Positions 1 to 13,999 of a stretch of 64,000 bases of DNA are shown in pieces (positions within the stretch are counted from its first letter, which is position 1; each line of letters starts with the position of its first letter). The stretch is from Karstenula rhodostoma CBS 690.94 (Eukaryota > Ascomycota > Dothideomycetes > Pleosporales > Didymosphaeriaceae): positions 2,034,937-2,098,936 of the forward strand of contig MU001493.1 in NCBI GenBank assembly GCA_010093485.1, written 5' to 3'. Under the pieces are notes generated by a model, which made no database searches, was not told the origin of the DNA, and saw only the letters and a list, made by a program, of their open reading frames with translations. Both the position numbers and the translations under genes were made by a program.

Positions 1-3000
1 AACTTTAGTTTTATAGCTAAACTCGATTTTATATAAAGAGAAACTAGTAGATTTATTAAATAAAGAGGCTTATACCTAGTCTATTAAAAGGAGTAGATCT
101 AACTAGTTATTTTAAAATTTATTAATAAATAGGTAAAGATATTAGTTAATATATTTATTATATATCTTAGTTTAACTATTTATTTAGATATAATTTATAG
201 ATATAAATTTCTACTATATATCTATAAGGTAATATAGTTTACTAGTAAAATTAAAAGTAAACTATAGCCCTTAATTTAATATAATAGATTTAGGGATACT
301 AAAAATCCTCTAAATATACTAGTAGTAAAGGGAGATAGCCTATTCTATAGTAATTATTTTATAGTATAGTAATAAAAAGATATATTTATTTAGGTAATAT
401 ATATAAACTATAATATTATTAAAGCCCTTTTAGTCTAGTAAAAAGTTTTTAAAATCTATAGAGATATTTTACTATATAGCCTCTAGAATAGATAGTAGCT
501 AGAGTAGGCCTAGCTTTTTATTATAAGGGGGCTTAGTTTAATAGTAGATTTTATAATTTTATATAAACTATTTAATATCTATATATATATAGCTCTAATA
601 GTATAATTTCTAGATAAGTTTATAGGTCTTTTTAGTACTAGGATATATAGTTATTTAGTAGGAGTAAACTATATTAATAAGGATTATTTAAAATTAACTA
701 GTTTTAGAGATAACTAGGTAGTCTTAGTATAAAAAAAGTCTAGAAGGTATTTTATTATATTTACTATTTAGTTTAAAAGTAGTCTTTTAAAATAGTTCTA
801 AGATTAGGTTAGTATAATTTATTTTAAGTAAATAGTTTACTAGTATAATAGAAGAGTTTTATAATTTAGCCTTTCTACTCTACTAGTTTAGTTTAGTAGT
901 AGTAACTAATACTATTATTTTATAGTCCTTATTATTAGTATTATTATTAGTAATATTCTATTATTAAGGGAAAAAATATATTATATAAACTAATTTAGCT
1001 TTTACCTTTTATATAACTAGTTCTTTTTATTTTTATAATAGTATATTAGCTATAATATTTATAAATCTAGAGTAAAATATAATTATATAGTTATACTAGA
1101 ATAATATTTCTAACTAATAAGTCTAGTAAGGTATAAGTTTTTACTTTATAGAGAAGTATTTAAATATATAATAGTCTATAATAATAGTAAATAACTCTTC
1201 TAATTATAAACTAATAAGCTAGATATACTATATATATAACCTATCTATAATAGTAAGTATTTCTTTATTATAAATATTATAATTTATCTCTACTAGTTTT
1301 ATTTTATATAAGTAGAAATTAAAAAGTTTTTAAATTCTATTATTTTATATCTATAAGATAGCTTCTATAATAATATTATTACTAATATTAGTCTCTATCT
1401 ATATCTTATAGTAGGGGGAGTACTATATAATAAAATTATTTAAGTAGAAAAAATCCTTTATAATTTAAAAAATAGTATATTCCTTATTTTTAAACTTATA
1501 CTAGATACCTTTTTTAGTTAGCTTAATAAGGGGTTAAATAATATATCTATAGTTTTTAAAATAGGCCTAATAGTAGTTATAGAATTCTAAAAAGGATTAG
1601 AGGGTATAGAGACTAGTAGGCTCTTCCTAGTCCTATATTATAGTTTTCTTCTTAGGGTCCTTATAGATCCTATTAGTAGTAATAATAAAACCTAGAAATT
1701 TAACTTTTTAAATAATAAATTCGCTTTTCTTAATATTATAATAAAGGTAGTACTCTTTTAGCTATTTAATAACTTTAAATATATAAGCCTTATACTCTAG
1801 GGGATCCTTAGAGTAAATAAGAATATTATTAATATAAACTATATAAATTAAGTTAATTATATTAGTTAGAATTATATTAATAAAGTATTAGAATAATACT
1901 AGTCTATTAGTTATACTAAAAAAAAGAATATTATACTTAAAATTACTATATTAAGTTTAAAATATAAAGAGGTTAAAGGTATATTTAATAAGTTATATAT
2001 AGTAAAAGGCTTATTATAGGTCTAGTTTAGTAAATATATATACTCTAGATAGATATATAAAAGTTTTTTCTAGTAGTAGTATAAAAGTAATATTTTTTTT
2101 AGTAATACTATTAAGTCTTTTATAATTAATATAAAAATATTACCTCCCTTTAGACTTTTTTATATATAAGATAGGAGAGGTAAAGCTAGTATTACTAAAG
2201 GAGATAAACCCTTTCTTTAATATATCTTAAATATATAAGTATAGTAATTCTAGTTTATTAAGGGATATAGAATATAATAGAAAGGTTTTTAAAGTATTAA
2301 TATTCTTAGTAAGAATAATATTATAATTAATACCTTTCTATTATAGGGGTAAGGTATTTATCTTTTATTTACTAAAGTAAGAAATATCTATTCCTATTTA
2401 TTTATAGTAGAGAAGTTTAACTTTAAGTTCTACTAGTAGTTATTTTTAAGACTTTTTTAAAGAGTTAGCTATAGTTTTCTTTTTATAATACTTAGCTTCT
2501 ATAAGTTTAAATAATTTATATTAACTAATAGAGCTAATCTCTATACCTTATATACTAACTATAAATACTATAGTAAAAATAGTTAAAATATTAATATTAA
2601 CCTTAAGGAGCTATTCCTTTATTAGTATTTAATACTTAGGGGATTTCTCTAGAGGTAGTAGCCCTAGATTAGATAGTATTTTATTTATTTTATATAAATC
2701 TTTCTTATATTAAAGCTATTCTATAGGGTAGAAAATAGTAATAATTTAGTTTTTTAGATAGTTTTTTATTTTAATTCTTAGCTCTTATAAGAGTTTTTTA
2801 GTAGCTTATTTACTAGAGTCTCTAGTAGGATTAGGCTTAATAGAGGTAATTAATTCCCCTAGTAATAATTTATTATTATATAGTAACTTATTACTATATT
2901 TATATACTAGGGTATTATCCTTAATATTAGACTTAACTAATTACTAACTTTTATTTCTAGACTTTAGTAATTTAACTTTATTACTATCCTTATTTAAAAA

Positions 3001-3840
3001 TATATAGTATACTATAATAAAGTTCTTATCTAGAATAGGCTCTACTAAAAATAGTTAATAATTACTATAATTCTAGGGGGTAGTTTATACTAGAGAGATA
3101 GATAATATTATAGGCTTTATAGGGATTTTAAACTCCTTTATAGGGGAGTATTCTCTATAGAGTAATTATACTTATTAAAATTAAATATCCTTCTTCTTAA
3201 AATTAGTATTCTATTAGTTAGTATTAAATTAGTATTCTTTATTAACTAGTAGAAGTAGGTAGTATAGTACTATAAGTAGAGTAATAACCTATAATAATAT
3301 ATTATCTAACTATATTAAATACTAGTTATAATAATTAATTAATATTTTAATATCCTTAAAGAATTTTTATTTTATAATAAGATTATAGTCTCCTATTTTA
3401 TATAGAATAAACTATATAATTATAGGGTATCTATTAATATTAAATACTATTTAAAAGTAGTAATTAACTAAGATAGCCTTTTTACTAGTAAAACTCTTAA
3501 GAGGGATTAGATATTTAAGTTATATTAACTTAATACTAAGTTAGTACCTTAGTATTTTCTCTAGCTATAAGGTAATAAGATTATATATAAATATACTAGA
3601 ATTAATAAAACTATATATATAAACTTTATATCTATTATTTTAAAATATTATAGAAAGTATAAAAGGTATTCTTCTAAATAAGTTAGAAATTTAAATATTT
3701 TTAGAATTAGTATAATACTTCTTAGAGTAGAATATTAGTTTCTATAGGTTAATTAGTTCTATATCTACTACTTCTATTAGAGGTACTAGTCTAGAGTTAA
3801 TTAGTATCTCTAATTTTCTAATTTAAAGTCTAACTTAAAG
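1..3840 (-). pseudogene. Gypsy-A copy 1 pol relic (RT, RNase H, integrase)
   Basis: Read on the minus strand this is a destroyed Ty3/gypsy polyprotein. The reverse-transcriptase active-site block reads YINNILIYS at 1810-1836, where the family has YxDD; each D-to-N change is what RIP makes of TGAT (TAAT). RNase H and integrase relics lie towards base 1, mirroring 16400-17800 of the other copy. The integrase-after-RT order is what separates Ty3/gypsy from Ty1/copia. Stop codons are dense. The limits are approximate because no open frame survives. Confidence 0.8.
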
Positions 3841-3879
3841 TCTTTATTAGAGATATATTTATTATTAGATTCTAGAAAA

Positions 3880-5590
3880 AAGTAAGCCTTATTCTTTTTT
3901 TAAACCTTTATAATAGCGGTAATAGTATATCTATTATAAGGTTTAATAGGGTAATTATAGTAGATATAGTCTTTAAAGAGATAATTATAATATATCTAAT
4001 TTTTATAATACTACTCTCTAAAGTACTTATATCTAGAGTTAATAGATTAGTACTTTAGAGCTAATTCTACTATAGTATTTTTAGATAGTCCTATAGTATA
4101 ATAAGGGGCTAAAATAACTATTTATAATAAAAACTCCTTATAATAATATAGGGTAAAAGGAGTAAATTAGTTATAGTTAGTCTAATAGTTATACTTAAAG
4201 ACTTTATATAACTTATAGATAATAGTATAAAATTTATTATAGTTTATAATAGGATTAATAGTATTTTAAGTAAGCTAGTTAATAAGTTTTATATAGAGTT
4301 TCTTATAAAGTATCTCTTTAGAATTATTAAAATAAAATTTAGTCTAGTTTATAAATATATTATACTATATAATAAATAAGTTTATATCTCCTCTAAATAG
4401 AAGTATTATTTTCTAGAGGTTAGTATAGGTATTAATATTCTAGTTTAGTAGTATAAATATAGTTTAGAAGTAGTTATATAAATCTATAAGAGATATAGTT
4501 AATTACTATTATTTTTAGATATTAAAAATTTTAAAAGTATAGCCTTCTAGCTATATATTAATATAATTAGTAATAGCTATAATATATTCTTTAGAAGTAT
4601 TTTACTAAAAGTAGTCTATATTAGACTTAATTTTAACCTCTAGTAAATAGAACTATAGCTTAAACTAAGCCTTATTACTATTAAACTTATTAGGGTTTAG
4701 AACCTTAGGGAATAGATATTTATTCTAGCGAGCTTAGTACTTTATATAATAAAGGTTTAGTATTTTATAAAAAAGTTTACTAGAGGTATTTACTCTTAGA
4801 ATATATTAACCTATAGTAGAATAGTTTATACCTTACTAACTATTTATTTTTAAAGTAACTAGTTTAGTATTATATTTAATAGTAAGTACTAGCTTAGTAG
4901 GGAAAGTACTAAACTAGTAGGGTAATTTAAAACTATTATTATTATCTAAATTACTAATTATTACCTATATTAGTTAATTCTTAGCTTTAGTAGTTTTTTT
5001 TAATTCTATAATTTTAGTTTATAAATAACTATTTTCCTTTTAAGTCTATATCTAAGAGTTTATTATAATATTAATTTTATTATTTAAATTAGTATTTTAC
5101 TAGACTAGCTTTTATTACTAGTCTTATACTTTATATATATAATAGGATAAGGCTATAAGCTATAGTTTTATAGTAAATAGAGCTATATTAGTCTTAATAT
5201 AGCTTATATATATATTAGAAGTAGTAGTAAACTCTAGGCCTTAGTAGTTTAAAGTCTTTAGGTCCTTTCTATCTAAAGTAATTAGGTCTAGAATAATTAT
5301 ATTAATATTAGTAAAAACTATATATAGTTTAGATACTTCTTTTAACTTTTATAGTCTAACTATCTATAAACTAGCCTTAAAGTTATTTTCTTTTTTTTTA
5401 TAATTTCTAGTTTTAGAATTCTAATAGAGGTTTAATTCCTTCTTAACCTTATTAATATTAGTTAAATATTCTTTAATACCTTTAGATAGCTAAATACCTA
5501 GTTCTAATAGGAAAAGTTTAATCTAGAAAAGTAAGTTTTCTAGCTTATAGGAAGGTTATATACTAGAGATTTTAGCTACTAATACCTATT
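3880..5590 (-). pseudogene. Gypsy-A copy 1 gag relic with zinc knuckle
   Basis: This is the nucleocapsid-type relic upstream of pol. At 3951-3992 (minus) fourteen codons have Y at exactly the four positions of a CX2CX4HX4C knuckle (TAT/TAC now, which RIP produces from TGT/TGC and from CAT/CAC). The same pattern sits at the same element position in the second copy. Gag packages the element's RNA in virus-like particles; this one cannot be translated. The outer limits are inferred by collinearity with 12250-13950. Confidence 0.6.
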
Positions 5591-6153
5591 TTTATATTAA
5601 AATAAATAAGTAACCTTAGGGTAGTATATATAGTATCTTACCTATAGTTATACTATAATAGGGATTATTTACTTTTAAAATATTATTAAAGTTTTCTTTA
5701 CTAAAATTAAAAGCTACTATTACTTTAGTAGTATAGTTTATAAAATAAGTTTTAATATAACTTTAAAAAAAAGGTATTAGATTTCTATTAATAAACTATT
5801 TAGATATTAAAGATTTTATTTTTATATATTTAGTTATAGGTAGTAGTATAGTAGATATAAAACTATTTAAAGGTAAAGTAAATAAAAAAAAAAGGCTATT
5901 TAAAATAAAGATATTATATAAATTAATATTTACTATAAAAGTAAAAGATAGGTTTAGATAAATAAAGTATAAATAATAAGTAGGTAGTTAGTTATATTTT
6001 AAACCTATTTACTAAAAATATATATATTATTTTTAGTATACCTATAGTAGATATATACTTTTATCTAAAAGGGATTTAACCTTTATAGTAGTTAATTCTA
6101 CTAAAAGTACCTAATATTAATAGATCTTTAAGGGAGTTTAAAAAATCTAGAAA

Positions 6154-6411
6154 GATATTCTAGTACCTTAATAGCTAGTCTTTAATAAGGACTTTAGAGG
6201 ATATTCTAGTACCTTAATAGCTAGTCTTTAATAAGGACTTTAGAGGATATTCTAGTACTTTAATAACTAGTTTTTAATAAGGATTTTAGAGGATATTCTA
6301 GTACCTTAATAGCTAGCCTTTAATAAGAACTTTAGAGGATATTCTAGTATCTTAATAACTAGCCTTTAATAAAAACTTTAGAGGATATTCTAGTACCTTA
6401 ATAACTAATCT
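6154..6411 (-). repeat. 46-bp minisatellite, about 5.6 units, in the Gypsy-A leader
   Basis: A unit starting GATATTCTAG begins at 6154, 6200, 6246, 6292, 6338 and 6384, so the period is exactly 46 bp; the last unit is partial. Units differ mainly by C/T and A/G changes, as expected if RIP struck after the array formed. It lies just inside the 5' LTR in the untranslated leader. The other copy carries three units. Confidence 0.95.
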
Positions 6412-6515
6412 AAAAAAAAATTTTAAAATTTTAGTAGACCTTTCTATACCTAAAGAACTAAAGATAAATATTATAATTACTAATCTCTAGTTAAAAGAAA
6501 AGGTCTTAAGTTTAA

Positions 6516-6761
6516 TATAAGACTAGAATATAGTTAAATAAAATAAATATTCTTAGAATTAGATAGATAAAAGAAACTATATAAATTAAAACTAAACTTA
6601 AAATACTAAAATAAAGAGAATTCTAGAGAGGGACTCTCTATATACTAGATATTTAAGATCTACTAACTAATCTATATATAGACTACTAAATAAGGCCTAA
6701 GCTTAAAGGTAAGTAAATATTCTATAAGGGGATTTAACCTTAGATTAAATTAATCCTTATA
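6516..6761 (-). repeat. Gypsy-A copy 1 5' LTR (246 bp)
   Basis: This is the reverse complement of the LTRs at 11216-11461 and 19061-19306, with identical length. Ends now read TATAAG...CTTATA, which RIP derives from TG...CA ends. The 5 bases to the right are GTAGT; the matching duplication would be left of the window. Confidence 0.93.
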
Positions 6762-9700
6762 GTAGTCTATATTTATATCTATATTTATTTATTATTTTAT
6801 AGGATACTACCTTATAGTTTAAGTTAATAATTAGAAAACTACTAGAAATACTATAGCCTAAATTTTAAAATTAATAACTAAGGTATTAAAATTTATACTT
6901 TTTTTATTTAGATTCTAAAAACTTTATTTATACTTTACTATACCCTTTTAATAGTATAAAATTAAGTAGTAGGATTTTACTACTTTATAATATACTATAG
7001 CGCTAAAAATTATAGTTTATAAAAACCTAAAAATAGAAACTTAATTAGGAAAACCTAGAGTTATAAATTCTAAACTTTTAATCTTATAGAGATAATTCTC
7101 TATAATTAAAAAACTATACTACTTATCTAGATTTTATATATAAAATAGCTAAGGCTTTCTAATATAATATCTATTATATAGACCCCTATAATATAGTCTA
7201 GTACTAAGGTAGTAATCTCTATTTATTACTAAAGTAGTATTTATTAGCTAATATTAATATTACTTTATTATTTCTTATTAATTTATATCTACTAATATAC
7301 TAATATTACGTAACCTCCCTACTAATATCTAGATTAAAAAATATTTAATTAATATACTATAGTACTTATAGAAATCTTTCTAGTATTAAAAACTAGAATA
7401 AAAAAAAAAAAAAACTCGTTATTTTAAACTTTATATATATATATCTAATAATAGATACTAGAGTAAATACTCCCCTATTAGGTAAATATATTTAAGAAGA
7501 ATAAAGTATAGTATTAATAAATTTTATAAAATAATTATACTAAAATATATAAATCTACTATTATTTTAGAAATATACCCTAATTATATATTATTCTAGAA
7601 CGAATTAAATATTTTATATTAGAAATAGTTTAATATATTAGAGGTAGTATAGGTTCTTATTACTTTAGTTTAATTTATAGCTATAAATAATAAATCTTTC
7701 TTTATAATAAAATAAATAATATATTAGAATATTAAACTTTCTATTTTATTATATCCTCTAAGTTTCTAAATATCTATTTTATTTTATACTATATAACTAC
7801 TACTATACTAAGACTAATTCTAATTAAACTATTAGTCTAATATATAATATATAGAAATTCTAGAGTTATTAGACTTATATTATAAATATATAAAATTCTA
7901 TATACTCTAAATATTTATTTTTATAAATTAGATTCTTTCTCTATTATATATACTTAAAATAAAACTATATAATTTTAAGTTATAATTCTATTAAAATATA
8001 TCTAATCTCGCTTCCTACCTTTTAAATAATAACTAAGCTAACTAAATATAATAAAAACTCTATATACTTTATTTTTTAATTTTCCTTATAAGCTTTAGAA
8101 TAAAATTTATAGATATATATTTTAGATAATACTAATATATATCTACTATTAATAAGTCTATAATAATATTACTAATTATTTCTACTTTTTATAAATACTA
8201 TATATCTAGTTATTATCGGATGGCTTATTTTATTTAAGCCTATAATATGGCTGGCTATATATATTTAAACTATATTAAGTTAATAATATAGAAATATATA
8301 GATAAGTTATAGAATATAAAAAAAGAGTTATTAAAATAACTATATTTATATAAATATATAAATTTATTATTTCTAAGACTATATAGATTTTCTATAGTAT
8401 AGTAATTATTATATTAGATTTTAATAAAAGTTAAATATATCTAGGGTATATTAGCTCTATTAGGGGCTTATAAGTCTAGAGAATAAATCTATATTATAGA
8501 TTAAATATAAAATATTTATTTCTATTTTAATCTAGTTTTATACTTACTTTAATAGCTAAAAATTTTAATTCGGTTCTATTATTAAAATTTTTACTAAATT
8601 TAGTTAGTATTATAATCTAGATATAGAGTTACTTTAATAACTACTAAGCTTAGAACTTATAGAAAGAGATAGCTAAGAATACTAAAATATATTAGATTAA
8701 ACTATTAAAGTATATAGAAATATAGAGTAGGAATATACTTATAGTTTATTAGTAGTAGTAAATAATAGGGATATAAGAATAATAAATATAGAATACTATA
8801 TAATATATATTATAGATAATATATATAGTACTACCTAGACTACTAAAATATTTAGATAATAATACTAATAAGGAGGATTAGTTCTAGTAAACTAAATTAG
8901 CCCTATTTATTATTATTATATAAAAGTACTTATACTCTAGTTAATATAATATCCTTTAACCTTTTATAATTATATCGTGTCTATAGTATAAATAATAGGT
9001 CTACTAGAATAAAAATAATTATAATTACTATAATTATTCCTATTACTAATAAACTAATATAATTTAATTAGATTTTAATATATAAAGATTTATATTTAGA
9101 ATTTATTATAGTAGCTTATAGAAAGCTAGTAAAGGTATTAAGACTTATTTCGAGTTAATTAATAAAACTTATAACTATAATAATCGGGTTAGATATTACT
9201 ATAAATATTAGAATAGAAATAGATATTCTCTAATATATTTAGTAAGAAATTATATTATTATTATAGAATCTAAGCTTATTTATATATTATTCTAGTATAA
9301 TTACTTATTTAGTTTTCTATTATTTAGTTTTAAAATATAGTATTTCTAATAGGGGGTAATAATTCTTATTCTTTAAAATTTAAAATTAAGATTTAGTTTC
9401 TAGATTTAATCTAGATAGACTTACTTCTACTCTTTAGAATTTTAAGGCGTCCCTTAGTATATTAGTAATAAATATTAAAGCTATAAAAGCTATAATATTA
9501 TTATATCTCTATACCTTATTTTTTATATTACCCTATTATTATAATATAGAAATATTATTTTTTATTACTTTAATAATAATTCTCTCTATTATATATAGTT
9601 ATAGTTAGGTAAAAAGAGTCTATATTATAAAAGATAAAATACTAGTTAAATAGTCTAGCTTTCTTTATAGTAATAGTATAGTACTTTTTAGTAAACTTAT

Positions 9701-11210
9701 ATTTAGTACTAAAACTAACTATAATATAATATACTTTTATATTTACTAACTAAGATATAATATATCTTCTACTACTAATTAAATAAACTAAAAATAAAAT
9801 CCTTCTAAGTAACTTAATATATAAGGAAATTTAAAAGAATAAAAACTATATAAATTATAGTTCTATACTTATAATATAACTAAATAATTATATTTAACTA
9901 TTATATTAAAAAAATAGGTATATTACTAAAATAAAAAATAATTTATATTATAATAAAATATTTAGAATAGTAACTATAATAGATATAAAATATATAATAA
10001 ATACTAATATATTTTAGAATATTTTTAATCTATTTTTACTATACTACTATACTATTATCTATATCTCTAATTTTAATAATAGTATATACTACTAAGTAAA
10101 TAGTATACTAGAGGCTTTAAAGTACTAAAGGTAAATCTAATAATTTTAATTAGAGGTAAAAGGATTAGATTTATAGTATAAATAAAATTTTATAATATCT
10201 AGCTCTTTATAACTATATAATATTTATATTATATACTAAATATAGAACTTTAATAGATTAGTATTTATAAAAAGATATATAATATATTTTAATATACTTA
10301 TTTCTAGCTAAATTATCTTTTTTAATATAAGTAAATACTTTTAAGATAGGAAATTTAAAGTTTTATTTATTTTTATTTTTTATTATAACTTTCTAACTAA
10401 GTTTTATAGTAGTTTTTCTTAATTTATTTATTTATTACTAGTTATAGTAAGCTATTTAAGTCTTTTTTATATTATTAAAAATAACTATATTTTTAAATAT
10501 AGGTATTAGATTTATATTTCTTATATTCTAATTAATAAGTTTAAGAAAACTATATAGTAATAACTATTCTTTTTTTAATAACTAAAAGTACTATAAAAAA
10601 TATAAAAAAGCCTTCTACTAGTTTATATATATTAGTAAAAAGGTTAATAGCCTTATAATAAAAATTAAATTAGGGCTACTAAAGCCACTAAATCTAAAGT
10701 TAAAAAAATAATCTAGTACTATATTAAGTAGAATAAGTAGTTACTAATCTATTATAAATAAATTAATACTTTTTATACTTTATAGTAGTAGTTAATATAC
10801 TCTATTATCTAATAGATAAATATATTATATATAAAAGAAAAATATAGAGATTATATAATAAATTTAACTATACTAAATACTAATTAATTTAGACTTAAAT
10901 ACACGCGTATTTTCGAATCTAGTAGTAGAGAAATCTAGATAATAGTTTAAGTAAATATACTAGATTAGAATAGAATATTATTTTACTATTTCTAGTCTAT
11001 ATATAAATTACTTTTATTTATAATTAAAATTTATAATAGTTTTTAGAAATATTTAGGGCTATATTATTTATAAAACTTAGAGTTTTCTAGTAACCCTTAC
11101 TTATATAGTAGATATTTCTAATAGTTAATATAGAATTTCTCTTTATAGTAGATAAATAACCCTAAGTATAGACTATAATATATTTAATTAAGTTAAACTA
11201 TTACTTAAGG
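6762..11210. other. Unassigned RIPed AT-rich DNA between the two Gypsy-A copies
   Basis: About 4.4 kb with no open frame, no repeat shared with the rest of the window that I could find, and no protein motif I could place in either strand. CpA/TpG depletion is as complete as in the elements, so it was either repetitive itself or RIPed by spread. It contains a 14-base A run near 7399 and a few surviving CpA/TpG sites (8221, 8248, 8252, 8978, 10685, 10902). Gypsy-A copy 2 inserted at its right edge. It may be an older element fragment. Confidence 0.6.
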
Positions 11211-11215
11211 GGGGC
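11211..11215. repeat. Target-site duplication GGGGC, left copy
   Basis: GGGGC directly precedes the 5' LTR and recurs at 19307-19311 directly after the 3' LTR. Five bases is the usual Ty3/gypsy duplication, so this copy arrived as one insertion and its ends are intact. Confidence 0.95.
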
Positions 11216-11461
11216 TATAAGAGTTAATTTAATCTAAGGTTAAATCCCCTTATAGAATATTTATTTATCTTTAAACTTAGGCCTTATCTAGTAGCCTATA
11301 TATAGATTAGTTAGTAGATTTTAAATATCTAATATATAGAGAGTCCTTCCCTAGAACTCTCTTTATTTTAGTATTTTAAGTTTAGTTTTAATTTATATAG
11401 TTTCTTCTATCTATTTAATTCTAAGAGTATTTACCTTATTTAGCTATATTCTAGCCTTATA
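11216..11461 (+). repeat. Gypsy-A copy 2 5' LTR (246 bp)
   Basis: Begins TATAAGAGTTAATTT and ends CTAGCCTTATA; identical in length and closely matching the 3' LTR. Differences are mostly C/T or G/A. The LTR would have carried promoter and polyadenylation signals; none can be trusted after RIP. Confidence 0.95.
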
Positions 11462-11574
11462 TTAAACTTAAAACCCCTTCTTTTAGCTAGAGATTAGTAA
11501 CTATAATATCTACTTTTAGCTTTTTAGATATAGAAAAATCTACTAAAATTCTAAAATTTTTTTTTAGATTAGCT

Positions 11575-11692
11575 ATTAAGGTACTAGAATATCCTCTAAA
11601 GTCCTTAATAAAGACTAGTTATTAAGGTACTAGAATATCCTCTAAAATCCTTATTAAAGGCTAGCTATTAAGATACTAGAATATTCTTTTAG
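11575..11692 (+). repeat. 46-bp minisatellite, three units, Gypsy-A copy 2 leader
   Basis: The block G/ATACTAGAAT begins at 11581, 11627 and 11673, a spacing of exactly 46 bp. It is the reverse complement of the 6154-6411 array and sits at the same place in the element, with three fewer units. Confidence 0.93.
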
Positions 11693-12249
11693 ATTTTTTA
11701 AACTCTTTTAAAGATTTACTAATATTAGGTATCTTTAGTAAAATTAACTACTATAAAGATTAAATTCCTTTTAGGTAAAAGTATATACCTACTATAGATA
11801 TACTAAAAATAATATATATACTTTTAGTAAATAGACTTAAAATATAACTAATTATCTATTTATTACTTATATCTTATTTATCTAAACTTATCTTTTATCT
11901 TTATAATAAATATTAATTTATATAATATTTTTATTTTAGATAACCTTTTCTCTCTATTTACTTTACCTCTAAATAGCTCTATACCTATTATACTACTACC
12001 TATAATTAAGTATATAAAAATAAAATCTTTAGTACCTAAATAATTTATTAATAAGAATTTAATACCTTTTTTTTAGAGTTATATTAGAACTTACTCTATA
12101 AGCTATACTACTAAAGTAATAATAGTTTTTAATTTTAGTAAAAAAAACCTTAATAATATTTTAAAAATAAATAACCCCTATTATAGTATAACTATAAGTA
12201 AGATACTATATATACTATTCTAAAGTTACTTATCTATTCTAATATAAGA

Positions 12250-13950
12250 ATAGATACTAGTAGCTAAAGCCTCTAATATATAACCTCCCTATAAGTTAAA
12301 AAATCTACTTTTTTAAATTAAACTTTTCCTACTAGAACTAGATATCTAACTACCTAAAGGTACTAAAGAATACCTAGCTAATATTAATAAAATTAAAAAG
12401 GAATTAGACCTTTATTAGAATTCTAAAACTAGAAACTATAAAGAGAAAAAAAATAACTTTAAGGCTAGTCTATAGATAGTTAGGCTATAAGAGCTAGAGG
12501 AAGTATCTAAACTATATATAGCCTTTACTAATATTAATATAATTATTCTAAACCTAATTATTTTAAATAAAAAGAACCTAGAGACTTTAAACTATTAAAA
12601 CCTAGAGTTTACTACTACTTCTAATATATATATAGGCTATATTAAAACTAATATAGCCCTATTTACTATAAAGCTATAGCTTATAATTTTATCCTATTAT
12701 ATATATAAAGTATAGGACTAGTAATAAAAGCTAGTCTAGTAAAATACTAATTTAAATAATAAAATTAATATTATAATAAACTTTTAAATATAGACTTAAA
12801 AGGAAAATAGTTATTTATAAACTAAGATTATAGAATTAAAAAAGACTATTAAGGCTAAAAATTAACTAATATAAGTAATAATTAGTAACTTAAATAGTAA
12901 TAATAGTTTTAAGTTACTCTACTAGTTTAGTACTTCTCCTATTAAGCTAGTACCTACTATTAAATATATTACTAAACTAGTTATTTTAAAAATAAATAGT
13001 TAGTAAGGTATAGACTATTCTACTATAGATTAATATATTCTAAAAATAAATACCTCTAATAAACTTTTCTATAGAGTACTAAACCTTTATTATATAAAAT
13101 ACTAAACTTACTAGAGTAAATACTTATTCTCTAAGGTTTTAGACCCTAATAAATTTAATAGTAATAAGACTTAGTTTAAACTATAGTTCTATTTACTAGA
13201 GGTTAAAATTAAGTCTAATATAGATTATTTTTAGTAAAATACTTCTAAAGAATATACTATAGCTATTACTAATTATATTAATATATAGTTAAAAGACTAT
13301 ATCTTTAAAATTTTTAATATTTAAAAATAGTAATAATTAACTATATCTCTTATAGGTTTATATAACTACCTCTAAGCTATATTTATATTACTAAACTAGA
13401 ATATTAATATCTATACTAACCTCTAGAAAATAGTATTTCTATTTAGAGGAGATATAAACTTATTTATTATATAGTATAATATATTTATAAACTAGATTAG
13501 ATTTTATTCTAATAATTCTAAAGAGATACTCTATAAGAAGTTCTATATAAAGTTTACTAACTAGTTTATCTAAAATATTATTAATCCTACTATAGATTAT
13601 AATAAATTTTATACTATTATCTATAAGCTATATAAAACTTTTAAATATAATTATTAGATTAATTATAACTAATTTACTCCTTCTACCCTATACTATTATA
13701 AGGAGTTTTTATTATAAATAGTTATTTTAGCCCCTTATTATACTATAGGACTACCTAAAGATACTATAGTAGAATTAGCTCTAAAGTACTAATTTACTAA
13801 TTCTAGATATAAATATTCTAAGGAGTAATATTATAAAAATTAAATATATTATAACTACCTCTCTAAGAATTATATCTATTATAATTACCTTATTAAACTT
13901 TATAATAGATATACTATTACTACTATTATAAAGGTTTAAAAAGAGAATAA
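12250..13950 (+). pseudogene. Gypsy-A copy 2 gag relic with CCHC-type knuckle
   Basis: A plus-strand relic with stops throughout. The supported part is 13847-13888, where Y codons (TAT or TAC) fall at the spacing CX2CX4HX4C; RIP turns TGT/TGC and CAT/CAC into these codons, so all four metal ligands are explained. The relic lies 2.6 kb from the LTR and directly before pol, where Gag belongs. The N-terminal limit is a guess. Confidence 0.65.
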
Positions 13951-13999
13951 GGCTTATTTCTTTCTAAAATCTAGTAATAAATATACCTCTAATAAAAAC

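Larger units (their letters stand above)
1..6761 (-). mobile_element. Gypsy-A copy 1: RIP-degraded Ty3/gypsy retrotransposon, 3' end off-window
   Basis: This is the reverse complement of the complete element at 11216-19306, matching over its whole visible length; base 1 corresponds to about base 17838 of that copy, just past its integrase. Only the 5' LTR (on the right) lies in the window. Internal landmarks appear in mirror order: minisatellite leader, Gag zinc knuckle, reverse transcriptase. The knuckle lies 2769 bp and the RT motif 4925 bp from the LTR edge, against 2631 and 4786 in the other copy; the extra 138 bp equals exactly three 46-bp minisatellite units. It is saturated with RIP transitions, with stops in all frames, so it is certainly inactive. 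Confidence 0.93.

Noticed and set aside
6154..6411. CRISPR-like array (regular 46-bp spacing)
   Set aside because: The whole 46-bp unit repeats with no unique spacers, it lies in a retrotransposon leader, and the genome is eukaryotic in type.
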